From: Corynebacterium terpenotabidum Y-11
GTDB taxonomy: Bacteria; Actinomycetota; Actinomycetes; Mycobacteriales; Mycobacteriaceae
Assembly (NCBI RefSeq): GCF_000418365.1
Contig: NC_021663.1
Coordinates: 1,302,001-1,366,000 of the forward strand
Direction of reading: 5' to 3'
DNA length: 64,000 nt
The position numbers and the translations under genes were made by a program. Positions within the stretch are counted from its first letter, which is position 1. Each line of letters begins with the position of its first letter. Shown here one piece after another: positions 30,533 through 38,356 of this stretch. Below the pieces are notes generated by a model. That model saw nothing but the letters and a program-made list of their open reading frames with translations. It did no database searches and had not been told where the DNA came from.

Positions 30533-31198
30533 TCAGCTCTCCTTCCGGTTTGCAGGGTGGATGGTGGTCAGCGGAATGTGGGTGGTGCAGATGCCGTTGC
30601 CGTCGGCGATGGTCGCCAGTGGCTGGGTGTGCCGACCGAGTAGTTCCGCGACCACCCGGTGTTCGGCGGCGCAGAGTTCCGGGAACTCGTGTGCGACATC
30701 CTGGACGGGACAATGGTGACGGCAGATCTGGACGCCGCCGCCGGCGTGGTCGACCGTGGCCGCGTAACCGCGGGCGGTCAGGGCTCCGGCGATATTCCGG
30801 GCCTGTTCGTCGACGGGGATGCCGTCCGCTGCGTCGACCCCGCTGAAGAGCTCCTCCATGCGTTGGTCGGCGAAGCGCTCGACGGCGGCGTCCCCACCGC
30901 TCTCCCGGAGGGCACGGAGTGCCAGCAGCGCCAGGCTGTCGTAATCATGTCCGAACTGACCCCGTCCGGCGTCCGTCAGGCGGAACAACCGGGCGGGTCG
31001 GCCGCGGCCGCGCTGGCCGGAGGCTGAGGTCCGGGGCGCTTCCACCGCTTCGGCGAGCCCCTCGGCGACGATGTTGTCGAGGTGACGCCGTACACCGGCG
31101 GCACTGAGGCCGAGGGTGTCACTGATGTCGGAGGCGCACACCGGACCGTTCCGCAGGATCTGGGTGAGGATGGCGCGTCGGGTATCCCCTTCGCTCAT
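30533..31198 (-). CDS. sufR: SufR, Fe-S-sensing repressor of the suf operon
   Basis: A 221-residue winged-helix regulator. The N-terminal HTH (about residues 20-45, [20 protein letters not shown]) is followed by an Arg/Gly-rich wing ([15 protein letters not shown]). The C-terminal cysteines CRHHC and ELCAAE have the spacing used by SufR to hold a 4Fe-4S cluster; loss of the cluster relieves repression of suf in characterised homologues. ATG 31198 is chosen because AAGGAGG lies 8 nt upstream; a GTG at 31207 sits too close to that site. First gene of the suf operon. Confidence 0.94.
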   Translation of the reverse strand: MSEGDTRRAILTQILRNGPVCASDISDTLGLSAAGVRRHLDNIVAEGLAEAVEAPRTSASGQRGRGRPARLFRLTDAGRGQFGHDYDSLALLALRALRESGGDAAVERFADQRMEELFSGVDAADGIPVDEQARNIAGALTARGYAATVDHAGGGVQICRHHCPVQDVAHEFPELCAAEHRVVAELLGRHTQPLATIADGNGICTTHIPLTTIHPANRKES

Positions 31199-31265
31199 CG
31201 TGCCCACCTCCTTGAGTTGATGTGCCTGGTCGGGCCCGGAGTTTCCGAGCCGTCATGATTAGACA

Positions 31266-31275
31266 ACACGAGTGT
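31266..31275. promoter_or_regulatory. Possible SufR operator
   Basis: The inverted repeat ACAC-ga-GTGT lies 67 bp upstream of the sufR start in an AT-richer segment between sufR and mptB. It resembles the ACAC/GTGT half-sites reported for mycobacterial SufR, though the spacing differs. Autoregulation is inferred. Confidence 0.3.
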
Positions 31276-31383
31276 GGCGTAATTCCTTCCCGATGTCTAA
31301 TAAGGGTAGGCTGATCTGCAAATTTGTCGGACGGGCCGTGGTGTGAATTACGCAACACCCGCGGACGTTGTGCATCACGCCGG

Positions 31384-31389
31384 TAGACT
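31384..31389 (+). promoter_or_regulatory. -10 hexamer TAGACT of mptB
   Basis: TAGACT ends 7 nt before GTG 31397, with no ribosome site between. The identical hexamer at similar spacing precedes ctaA. Confidence 0.5.
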
Positions 31390-31396
31390 GCCCCGT

Positions 31397-33088
31397 GTGC
31401 CCCGCCCTGATGTGACTCCGCGCCTCGGTCTTGCCGGTCTCCGAGCCCTGCTGCCGGATATCGGCAGCGCCGGATCCCGCAGTGCCCAGCTGCACCAGAG
31501 CACCACCACGACCCCGGTCCGCCCGTCGGTCTTCTCCCGGCGGGACCGCACCCGTTTCGCGGCAGCCGTGAGCTCCGGCACCATCGGGGCGGTCCTGGCC
31601 GCGATCGGTGGGCTCGGTGCCGGAGCCTTCCCGGTGGTGGACAACAGCTTGTGGTCCCTGCCGGGCGTCAGCTTCCTCTCCCTGTTGCTGCACAGTTCGA
31701 CCGTGACGGTGTTCGTCGGGATCGGGTTCCTCGTCCTCGGCTGGCTGATGCTGTGGCGCTACTGTGTTCCCGCCCCGCCAGGTGCTGTCCCGGACAGTGA
31801 CAGCGCTCGGCCGGCCGCGCCACTGGCACCATTGCGTAGCCTCGTCCGCATTTTCCTGGCCTGGGCACTGCCCTTCCTCGTCACCGCTCCCCTGTTCACC
31901 CAGGACATCTACTCCTACCTGGCCCAGGGCTCGATCGCCGCCCGCGGTCTCGACCCCTACTCCGGAGGCCCGGCGGACCTGTTGGGCGTCGATGATCCGT
32001 TGGCGCGTTCCGTGCCGCTCGTCTGGTCCCATTCACCGGCTCCCTACGGTCCGGTGGCGGTGGGGATCGCCACCGTCATCTCCCGGATCACCGGAGACAC
32101 CGTCTTCGCCGCCATTTTCCTGCACCGGATCGTCGCGGTCCTCGGCATCGGACTCGCGGCCTGGGCCATGGTGCGGCTGGCCCGCCGGTGCGACGTCCGT
32201 CCCCAGGCGACGCTGTGGCTGGGCATCCTGAACCCGCTCGTCCCGCTCCACCTCATCGGTGGTCTGCACAACGAGGCACTGATGATGGGGCTGCTGCTGG
32301 CCGGTGTGGAGCTCTCCCTTGTCGCTTGTGACCGGACAACCGGGTCCGGGGCCCGGGCACGTGTCCTCACCGGAGCCGCCGGACTCGTCCTCATCTGTGG
32401 GGCGGGGATGGTCAAGGTTACTGCCTTCCTCGCCCTCGGCTTCGCCGCGGTGGCCGTCGCCCGGGCCCTCGGTGGCAGATACCGGGATCTCTGTGCCGTC
32501 GCCGTGGTGTACCTGGTCGGATCGGTGGCAGTGGTCCTCGCGGTCTCCTACGGGACCGGCCTGGGCATCGGCTGGATCACCGTCCAGGGCGGGGCGGCGG
32601 ACGTCGTCAGCTGGATGTCACTGACCTCGGATGTCGGACTGCTGTCCAGCACCCTCGGTGAATACCTGGGCCTGGGTGACCATTCAGAGGTGGCCCTGGC
32701 ACTGGCCCGGATCGTCGGACTTACGGTCGGCGCGTTCTGGGTGGTGCGGATGCTGTGGGCAACGTTCCGGGGGACGATCCACCCGGTCGGTGGGCTCGGT
32801 GTGGCGACGTTCTTCCTCGTCCTCTTCTTCCCGGTGGTCCACCCCTGGTACCTGCTGTGGGCCGTGATGCCGTTGGCGGCCTGGGCGAACCAGGCGGCCT
32901 TCCGGATGACCGTCGCCGTGATGTCGGCGCTCCTGAGTTTCTTCATCCTGCCGCGCGGGCTGAACCTGCCGCCTGCGACCGTGTCTCTCATCTACCTCAT
33001 GTTCGTCATCTTCTTTCTGGTGCTCCTGCTCATCGGCGGACTGGTTTACCGTCGGGTTCGGGCCGCGGACTACAGTGAAGCGCCGTGA
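31397..33088 (+). CDS. mptB: Polyprenyl-phosphomannose-dependent alpha-(1->6)-mannosyltransferase MptB
   Basis: GT-C glycosyltransferase, 563 residues, that builds the proximal alpha-1,6-mannan core of lipomannan/lipoarabinomannan on the outer face of the membrane. About twelve to thirteen hydrophobic segments are seen. The first extracellular loop after FTQDIYSYLAQGS carries the Asp of the modified GT-C motif (D-I-Y), and NPLVPLHLIGGLHNEALMMGLLL and PVVHPWYLLW are family blocks. The start GTG 31397 is preferred over an upstream GTG at 31343 because a -10 box lies just before it. It is divergent from sufR and overlaps the next gene by 4 bp (GTGA). Confidence 0.9.
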   Translation: MPRPDVTPRLGLAGLRALLPDIGSAGSRSAQLHQSTTTTPVRPSVFSRRDRTRFAAAVSSGTIGAVLAAIGGLGAGAFPVVDNSLWSLPGVSFLSLLLHSSTVTVFVGIGFLVLGWLMLWRYCVPAPPGAVPDSDSARPAAPLAPLRSLVRIFLAWALPFLVTAPLFTQDIYSYLAQGSIAARGLDPYSGGPADLLGVDDPLARSVPLVWSHSPAPYGPVAVGIATVISRITGDTVFAAIFLHRIVAVLGIGLAAWAMVRLARRCDVRPQATLWLGILNPLVPLHLIGGLHNEALMMGLLLAGVELSLVACDRTTGSGARARVLTGAAGLVLICGAGMVKVTAFLALGFAAVAVARALGGRYRDLCAVAVVYLVGSVAVVLAVSYGTGLGIGWITVQGGAADVVSWMSLTSDVGLLSSTLGEYLGLGDHSEVALALARIVGLTVGAFWVVRMLWATFRGTIHPVGGLGVATFFLVLFFPVVHPWYLLWAVMPLAAWANQAAFRMTVAVMSALLSFFILPRGLNLPPATVSLIYLMFVIFFLVLLLIGGLVYRRVRAADYSEAP

Positions 33089-34032
33089 CCCGCGCATCCT
33101 CCCCTGCCTCGCCGGACCCGGTCCTCGAACTCCGAGGCGTCGTCAAACGCTTTGGCCCGGTGACCGCCGTCAATGGTCTTGACCTGCAGCTCGGCCGCTC
33201 CGAAGTGCTGGCGCTCCTGGGGCCCAACGGAGCCGGGAAGACCACGACCGTGGAGATGTGCGAGGGATTCGTCACCCCGGACGCCGGCACCGTCAGCGTT
33301 CTGGGACTCGATCCCGCCACCGATGCGGACCGGCTCCGCACCAGGATCGGCATTATGCTCCAGGGCGGCGGTGCGTACCCGGGGGTGCGTGTCGGGGAGA
33401 TGCTGAAGCTCGCGGCGTCCTACTGCGCCGACCCGCTCGACCCGGACTGGCTGCTGGAGACTGTCGGCCTGGCCGGACACGAGAAATCCAACTACCGGCG
33501 GCTGTCCGGAGGTCAGCAGCAGCGCCTGTCCCTGGCCCTCGCCCTGGTGGGGCGACCCGAGCTCGTCTTCCTCGATGAGCCGACCGCCGGACTGGACGCC
33601 CAGTCACGGCTGGCGGTGTGGGACCTGATCGCCGCGCTGCGCCGCGACGGGGTCTCCGTGGTCCTCACCACCCACCTCATGGACGAAGCGGAAGCCCTGG
33701 CGGACAAGGTCGTCATCATCGACCACGGGACAGTCGTCGCCCAGGGGTCCATCTCCGAACTGACCAGTACCGCACAACCGACCATCGCTGTGCACTGTGC
33801 CGCACCGGTGGACCTGGACGCTCTCGGGGAGCGGTTGCAGGTCCACGGGGCGTCGGTCAGTGCAGTCCGTCCCGACCGGTTTAGCGTCTCCGCCGACCTC
33901 TCCCCTGCCCTGATCAGTGCGCTCACCGCCGCTGTGGCGGACCAGGATGTCCTCGTCACCGCGCTGAACGTCGAGCAGCGCAGTCTCGAGAGTGTCTTCC
34001 TCGACATCACCGGACGGGAGATCCGCGCATGA
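33085..34032 (+). CDS. ABC-2 type exporter, ATP-binding protein
   Basis: ATPase of a two-gene exporter, 315 residues. Walker A GPNGAGKTTT, Q-loop IMLQGGG, signature LSGGQQQRLSLALAL, Walker B LVFLDEPTAGLD and the switch histidine in VLTTHLMDEAE are all present. The C-terminal ~90 residues form the extra domain seen in daunorubicin-type/CcmA ATPases. The GTG start overlaps the mptB stop by 4 bp. Substrate unknown; the same gene pair lies between mptB and ctaA in C. glutamicum, from memory. Confidence 0.93.
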   Translation: MTRASSPASPDPVLELRGVVKRFGPVTAVNGLDLQLGRSEVLALLGPNGAGKTTTVEMCEGFVTPDAGTVSVLGLDPATDADRLRTRIGIMLQGGGAYPGVRVGEMLKLAASYCADPLDPDWLLETVGLAGHEKSNYRRLSGGQQQRLSLALALVGRPELVFLDEPTAGLDAQSRLAVWDLIAALRRDGVSVVLTTHLMDEAEALADKVVIIDHGTVVAQGSISELTSTAQPTIAVHCAAPVDLDALGERLQVHGASVSAVRPDRFSVSADLSPALISALTAAVADQDVLVTALNVEQRSLESVFLDITGREIRA

Positions 34033-34829
34033 GCCCCACCCGACACGCCACCGACCGCTTCACCCCCGGTACCTTCGCTCCCCGGCCCGCGCCCGCGCCG
34101 GCCGGGAAGTTGCTGCGCTCCCAGGCGAAGATCGAGACGCTGCTATTCCTCAGACACGGTGAACAGCAGCTCGTCTCCCTGGTGATCCCGGTCGGCATGC
34201 TCATCGTTTTCAGCCTTCTCCCTGTGACGGATCTGGACAACCCGGTCGACGAGATCTTCCCGATGACCCTCGGAGTCGCCCTGATGAGTGCCGGCTTCAC
34301 CGGCCAGTCCATCGCGGTGGCCTTCGACCGCCGCTACGGCGCCCTGAAACGTATCGGTGCCTCCGGGATCCCCACCTGGGCGCTGATCGGTGGGAAGGTG
34401 GCCGCGGTACTCGCTGCGGTCGTCATGCAGCTTGTCCTGCTCACCGCAATCGCGCTGCTTCTCGGTTGGCGTCCCGACTCGGCCGGGATACTGCCGGCCG
34501 CCGTGTTCATCCTCGTCGGCGCCGCCACCTTCACCGCCCTCGGCCTGCTCTTGGGCGGCACCCTGAGCTCGGATCTGGTGCTCGCCCTCGGTAACACCAT
34601 CTGGTTCCTGCTCATGGGGGCGGCCGTGGTGACCGTGCTCGACCCGGACATGCCACGGATCGCCGAGGATGCGCTCGGGCTGCTGCCCTCGGTCGCACTG
34701 ACCCACGGGCTGGTGGACGCCAGCAACGGTTCCTTTACCCCTGTTTCGTTGCTCATCCTGCTGGTGTGGGGTGTGGCGGGTACCCTCGCTGCCCTGCGCT
34801 GGTTCTCGTTCACGATGGACCGGGACTAG
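34029..34829 (+). CDS. ABC-2 type exporter, permease
   Basis: Partner membrane subunit, 266 residues, with six predicted membrane segments in ABC-2 arrangement. These include LVSLVIPVGMLIVFSLL near residue 50, TLGVALMSAGFTGQSIAVAF, a pair around residues 115-150 (AAVLAAVVMQLVLLTAIALL), and a last one in SLLILLVWGVAGTLAALRWF. The conserved cytoplasmic RYGALKRIGASGIP loop contacts the ATPase. ATG overlaps the ATPase stop by 4 bp. Confidence 0.92.
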   Translation: MSPTRHATDRFTPGTFAPRPAPAPAGKLLRSQAKIETLLFLRHGEQQLVSLVIPVGMLIVFSLLPVTDLDNPVDEIFPMTLGVALMSAGFTGQSIAVAFDRRYGALKRIGASGIPTWALIGGKVAAVLAAVVMQLVLLTAIALLLGWRPDSAGILPAAVFILVGAATFTALGLLLGGTLSSDLVLALGNTIWFLLMGAAVVTVLDPDMPRIAEDALGLLPSVALTHGLVDASNGSFTPVSLLILLVWGVAGTLAALRWFSFTMDRD

Positions 34830-34832
34830 ACT
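34827..34832 (+). promoter_or_regulatory. -10 hexamer TAGACT of ctaA
   Basis: TAGACT overlaps the stop codon of the permease and ends 8 nt before GTG 34841. This suggests an independent, leaderless transcript for ctaA. Confidence 0.45.
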
Positions 34833-34840
34833 CAGAGGCC

Positions 34841-35962
34841 GTGACGACGACGCCAGAGACACCCCTGTCCCCCCAGCCGGATCCGCCGGCGTCCCCCGCC
34901 GGACCGCCGGCCGACGTGGCTGAGGCCCTGGACCGTATGCGGTCCCGGACCGCCGGGACGGCCAACGGTCTTCACCGTGGCGTCCTGGCGTTGTACACGG
35001 CGATTCTCCGGCTGTGCCGTCGGCTTCCGGTCCCCACCGTGCAGCGGCAGTGGCTCTACGCCGTCATCCTCATGTGCTGCCAGGGGGGCATCACCTTCAC
35101 CGGATCGCTTGTGCGGGTCACCGGATCCGGTCTGGGCTGTCCGACCTGGCCGCAGTGCCAGCCCGGTTCGTTGGTCCCGGAGTCCGGCGCAGCGCCGGCG
35201 ATCCACCAGGCCATCGAATTCGGCAACCGGATGCTCACCTTTGTCGTGTCCCTCGCCGCGATCCTCGCCTTCCTCGCGGTGCTGCGCGCCGCCCGGCGCT
35301 CCAGCATTCTGCATCTCGCGTTTCTCCAGGGGATCGGCATCATCGTCCAGGCGGTCCTCGGCGGTATCACCGTGCACATGGACCTCGCCTGGTGGATGGT
35401 GATGGCCCACTTCCTCCCGTCGATGCTGCTTACCTTCTTCGCCGCGGTGCTGGTGGTCAAGACCAGGGAACCCGATGACGGGGTCCGGCGTAGCGGCATG
35501 CCCTCCGCCCTGCGCTGGGCGACGTGGATCTCCGCCCTGTCCCTGGCGGTGGTGCTGATCACCGGCACGATGACCACCAGCTCGGGTCCGCACGCCGGCG
35601 ATGACGCGATCGAGGAATCAGACCGTCTCCAGATCCCGCTGATCGAGATGGCGAACCTCCACGCCCACGGCATGTACCTCTATCTCGGTGTGACCATCGG
35701 CTTGCTGGCCGGCCTGTTCGCCGTGCGGGTGGACCGCCGGATCCGCCGGGCGGCCGGCTGGCTGATCGTCGGTATCGTGCTGCAGGCGGTGGTGGGGATC
35801 CTCCAGTACAACATGAACGTGCCGCGGTGGACAGTGCCGGTGCACGTTATCGGCTCGGCGATCCTCACCGCCGCGACCGGTGTGCTGTGGGCGATGCGGT
35901 TCCGGCGCGGGGCGGATGCCCTGGACCGTGATTTCGATACCTGGGATCCGGCGGAGCGCTAG
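34841..35962 (+). CDS. ctaA: Haem A synthase
   Basis: COX15/CtaA family membrane enzyme, 373 residues, that oxidises haem O to haem A for the aa3-type cytochrome oxidase. About eight transmembrane helices lie between residues 68 and 355. The conserved histidines for the two haem sites are in AIHQAIEFGNRM, VMAHFLP, ANLHAHGMY and VPVHVIG. The extracytoplasmic cysteine pair in GLGCPTWPQC is typical of Gram-positive CtaA. The first ~60 residues are a Pro-rich extension. ctaB lies 1.3 kb downstream on the opposite strand, separated by the HTH/ImmA island. Confidence 0.94.
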   Translation: MTTTPETPLSPQPDPPASPAGPPADVAEALDRMRSRTAGTANGLHRGVLALYTAILRLCRRLPVPTVQRQWLYAVILMCCQGGITFTGSLVRVTGSGLGCPTWPQCQPGSLVPESGAAPAIHQAIEFGNRMLTFVVSLAAILAFLAVLRAARRSSILHLAFLQGIGIIVQAVLGGITVHMDLAWWMVMAHFLPSMLLTFFAAVLVVKTREPDDGVRRSGMPSALRWATWISALSLAVVLITGTMTTSSGPHAGDDAIEESDRLQIPLIEMANLHAHGMYLYLGVTIGLLAGLFAVRVDRRIRRAAGWLIVGIVLQAVVGILQYNMNVPRWTVPVHVIGSAILTAATGVLWAMRFRRGADALDRDFDTWDPAER

Positions 35963-35974
35963 GCACCGCCTGGA

Positions 35975-36211
35975 TCATCCCACCAGTTCGGTCCATGCGG
36001 ACAGGTCGTCGCCGCTGCCGGTGAGTTCGGCAACCCGGACGGCCATGGGGAAACCCACCAGGTGACCGTTGCGGACCAGGTCCAGCTCCTCCGTGCTGAT
36101 TCCGAGAGCGTCGGCGAGCCCGGTCGCGGTGCTGATGCCCCGGGTGCGGGCGACGGCGTCCAGGGCCCCGGGGCGCAGTCGGTAGACCGCCCTCTGTGCT
36201 GGTGTGTCCAC
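35975..36211 (-). CDS. Small helix-turn-helix protein (78 aa)
   Basis: Short all-helical protein with an Xre/Cro-like arrangement: helix RLRPGALDAVARTRGI, then TATGLADALGISTEELDLVRNG as a likely HTH with recognition helix, and FPMAVRVAELTG. It is probably a DNA-binding regulator. It ends 13 bp from the convergent ctaA stop and is divergent from the larger HTH gene across a spacer holding four ACTACATT-type repeats, so it may be one of the two proteins that bind them. Confidence 0.68.
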   Translation of the reverse strand: MDTPAQRAVYRLRPGALDAVARTRGISTATGLADALGISTEELDLVRNGHLVGFPMAVRVAELTGSGDDLSAWTELVG

Positions 36212-36268
36212 GGTGCTGTCCTCCCGCTGTCAGTGTGCCACGGTCCGCGGGCGCACGTGCCCGCTGGT

Positions 36269-36343
36269 GACTACATCGAACACCATAGGACTACATTAAG
36301 CAATGTCCGGGGTGTTTGCTTTGACTACGTTGTGCACTACATT
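36269..36343. promoter_or_regulatory. Four direct repeats of the type (G/C)ACTACRTY in a divergent promoter region
   Basis: Copies are GACTACATC (36269-36277), GACTACATT (36289-36297), GACTACGTT (36323-36331) and CACTACATT (36335-36343). All are in the same orientation, between the starts of two divergent HTH genes. The last copy overlaps TACATT, a probable -10 hexamer for the plus-strand gene. The layout is that of an autoregulatory operator array. Confidence 0.6.
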
Positions 36344-36350
36344 CCCAGTT

Positions 36351-36830
36351 ATGAATTTCCGCGCGTGGATCACCGCACTGATCGCACCCGACACTCTCCG
36401 CGCCGCGTCGGAGAAAATCGGTCTGTCCCACAGCACCGTCACCCGGCAGCTCAGTCGGGACACCCTCACTCCGGTGACCGTCATCGCCCTGTGCCGGGCA
36501 TACGGGAAATCTCCGGTCGATGGCCTGGTCGAGACCGGCTACCTCCGGCGCGAGGAAACCGGGGACGTGGGGGTGGACTTTGCCCTGGACCGGGCCAGCA
36601 ACCGGGAACTGCTCGATGCGGTCCTGCGCCGCAGTGATCCGGAAGCGGTGCATCTCTTCGGGCGGGACGCCGGGGTCATCAACCCGGCCGACAGTGCCGC
36701 CGGGGAGGCGGACGACGGCACGGTCCTGCCGTGGACGCCACGGTCCGGTGGGATCGCCGCCGACGGCAGTCCTGACGAGGACGCGGAGAACGAGGGACGC
36801 GGGGGTACCGGAAGTGACTCTCTCCCCTGA
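36351..36830 (+). CDS. HTH (Xre-like) regulator, ImmR-like position
   Basis: A 159-residue protein with an N-terminal HTH in residues 14-35 (LRAASEKIGLSHSTVTRQLS), a helical extension (VTVIALCRAYGKSPVDGLVETGYL) and a variable acidic, Gly/Asp-rich C-terminus. It overlaps the downstream metallopeptidase gene by 17 bp. A repressor followed by an ImmA/IrrE-type peptidase is the arrangement used by phage-like and ICE repressors and by some toxin-antitoxin-like regulatory pairs. ATG 36351 directly follows the last repeat copy and a possible -10 hexamer, so it is probably leaderless; an upstream ATG at 36303 lies inside the repeat array and is less likely. Confidence 0.75.
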   Translation: MNFRAWITALIAPDTLRAASEKIGLSHSTVTRQLSRDTLTPVTVIALCRAYGKSPVDGLVETGYLRREETGDVGVDFALDRASNRELLDAVLRRSDPEAVHLFGRDAGVINPADSAAGEADDGTVLPWTPRSGGIAADGSPDEDAENEGRGGTGSDSLP

Positions 36831-37200
36831 GGATCTGATGACCCTCGTCCTCGCGGTCACCGGCCGACCGGTGCGCTGGTATCTCGGCGGGCCCAAGGGT
36901 GAGTGGGACCCGGTGCGGCGCCGGGTCGGTGTCCGTCACGGGATGTCGGACGCGCAGACCCGCTCGACGCTGGCCCACGAGCTCGCCCATGCGCTGCACG
37001 GGGATGCCGCCGGTCACGATTCCCGCGCGGAACACCGGGCCGATCTCTTCGCCGCCCGACTGCTGATCTCCCCCGGGGCCTTCGCCGGTGCAGAGGCGCT
37101 CTACGGTACCGACACAGACCGCATCGCCGAGGAACTCTGCGTCACCTGTCATCTGGTCGACGTGTGGCGGGCGGCGGTGCGGGACGCCGGGCATGCCTGA
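36814..37200 (+). CDS. ImmA/IrrE family metallopeptidase-like protein
   Basis: A 128-residue protein containing the zinc-binding motif HELAH at residues 55-59, in STLAHELAHALHGD, and a downstream glutamate in RAEHRADLFAARLLI that fits the third ligand of the COG2856 family. Related proteins cleave or displace a cognate repressor in response to stress or mating signals. The partner here is presumably the HTH protein encoded just upstream, with which it overlaps. GTG 36814 is the only well-placed start. No integrase or other mobile gene is nearby. Confidence 0.82.
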   Translation: MTLSPEDLMTLVLAVTGRPVRWYLGGPKGEWDPVRRRVGVRHGMSDAQTRSTLAHELAHALHGDAAGHDSRAEHRADLFAARLLISPGAFAGAEALYGTDTDRIAEELCVTCHLVDVWRAAVRDAGHA

Positions 37201-37239
37201 AGCGGCACGGTCACACGGTCAGGACCCCCAGGGGGAGTC

Positions 37240-38160
37240 TCAGAACATGTCGGCGACGGTCTGCAGACCGATCACGGCATCCACCGAGAGACCCACGAAC
37301 AGGATCGAGAGGTAGTTGTTCGACAGGAAGAAGAGGTTCATCGGCTTGACCTTGACGCCCTTCTTCACCCCGTTGTGGAGGCCCTGAGCCCGGATGATGA
37401 ACCAGGCCCCGCTCAGCACGGCAATGACCGCGTAGACCCAGCCTGCGGCGGGTACGAGGAGCAGGGAACAGATCACGGTCGCCCAGGTGTACCAGAGGAT
37501 CTGGCGGGTGACTTCCAGCGGCGGCTTGACCACTGGCATCATCGGGACGCCTGCGGCCTCGTAGTCCTCCCGGTACCGCATGCCCAGCGCCCAGGTGTGC
37601 GGAGGCGTCCAGAAGAAGATGATGAGGAACATGATGAGCGCCTGCGCCCAGGATCCCCACCCGGCGTGGAACGCCCCGCCCGTGGCGTCCGTGGTGGTCG
37701 CCCAGCCGACCATGACCGGCATGCAGCCGGCCGCCCCGCCCCAGATGACGTTCTGCCAGGTCCGCCGTTTGAGCCACTTGGTGTAGACGAAAATGTAGAA
37801 GGCGATGGTGAGGAGGATGAACACCGCCGCAAGCCAGGACCCGCACAGCAGCCAGAGCCAGAGCACGCTGGCTACGGTGAGGACCCAGGCGAAGATGGTG
37901 GCATTGCGCTTGGTCACTGTCTGCTTCGCCAGTGGGCGCCGGTGGGTGCGCCGCATCTTCTGGTCGATGTCGTAGTCGGCGACCATGTTGAAGGCATTGG
38001 CCGCGGCCGCGCCCATCCAGCCGCCGATGAGCGTGAGGATGACCAGACCGAGGTCGATCTCGCCGCGCTGGGCCTGGAGCATCGCAGGGATCGCGGCGAC
38101 CAGGAGAAGCTCGATGACCCGTGGTTTTGTCAGCGAGATATACGCCTTGATCTTCTCCAC
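37240..38160 (-). CDS. ctaB: Protohaem IX farnesyltransferase (haem O synthase)
   Basis: UbiA-family membrane prenyltransferase, 306 residues, that adds a farnesyl group to haem B to make haem O, the substrate of CtaA. The two Asp-rich motifs are [20 protein letters not shown] near residue 65 and [16 protein letters not shown] near residue 205, with eight to nine membrane helices. GTG 38160 is chosen because AGGA lies 8 nt upstream and because [15 protein letters not shown] is the family N-terminus; an upstream ATG at 38187 is less likely. It is divergent from tkt with a 196-bp spacer. Confidence 0.95.
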   Translation of the reverse strand: MEKIKAYISLTKPRVIELLLVAAIPAMLQAQRGEIDLGLVILTLIGGWMGAAAANAFNMVADYDIDQKMRRTHRRPLAKQTVTKRNATIFAWVLTVASVLWLWLLCGSWLAAVFILLTIAFYIFVYTKWLKRRTWQNVIWGGAAGCMPVMVGWATTTDATGGAFHAGWGSWAQALIMFLIIFFWTPPHTWALGMRYREDYEAAGVPMMPVVKPPLEVTRQILWYTWATVICSLLLVPAAGWVYAVIAVLSGAWFIIRAQGLHNGVKKGVKVKPMNLFFLSNNYLSILFVGLSVDAVIGLQTVADMF

Positions 38161-38356
38161 GGGATTCCTGTCCTCCGAACACCACACGTCATATCGTCAC
38201 CGGTGTCACCGGCGACGCTGCCAGTCCGCCAGATTACCCGAGGGGCACCGGTGACCGTAAACCGTGACCCAACCTCCGTACCATGCCACCATAAGTTCCG
38301 CCGGGGATCTACACTGTCTGGGTACCCAACCCGTTCGAAGGAAGGCGACCCCACCC

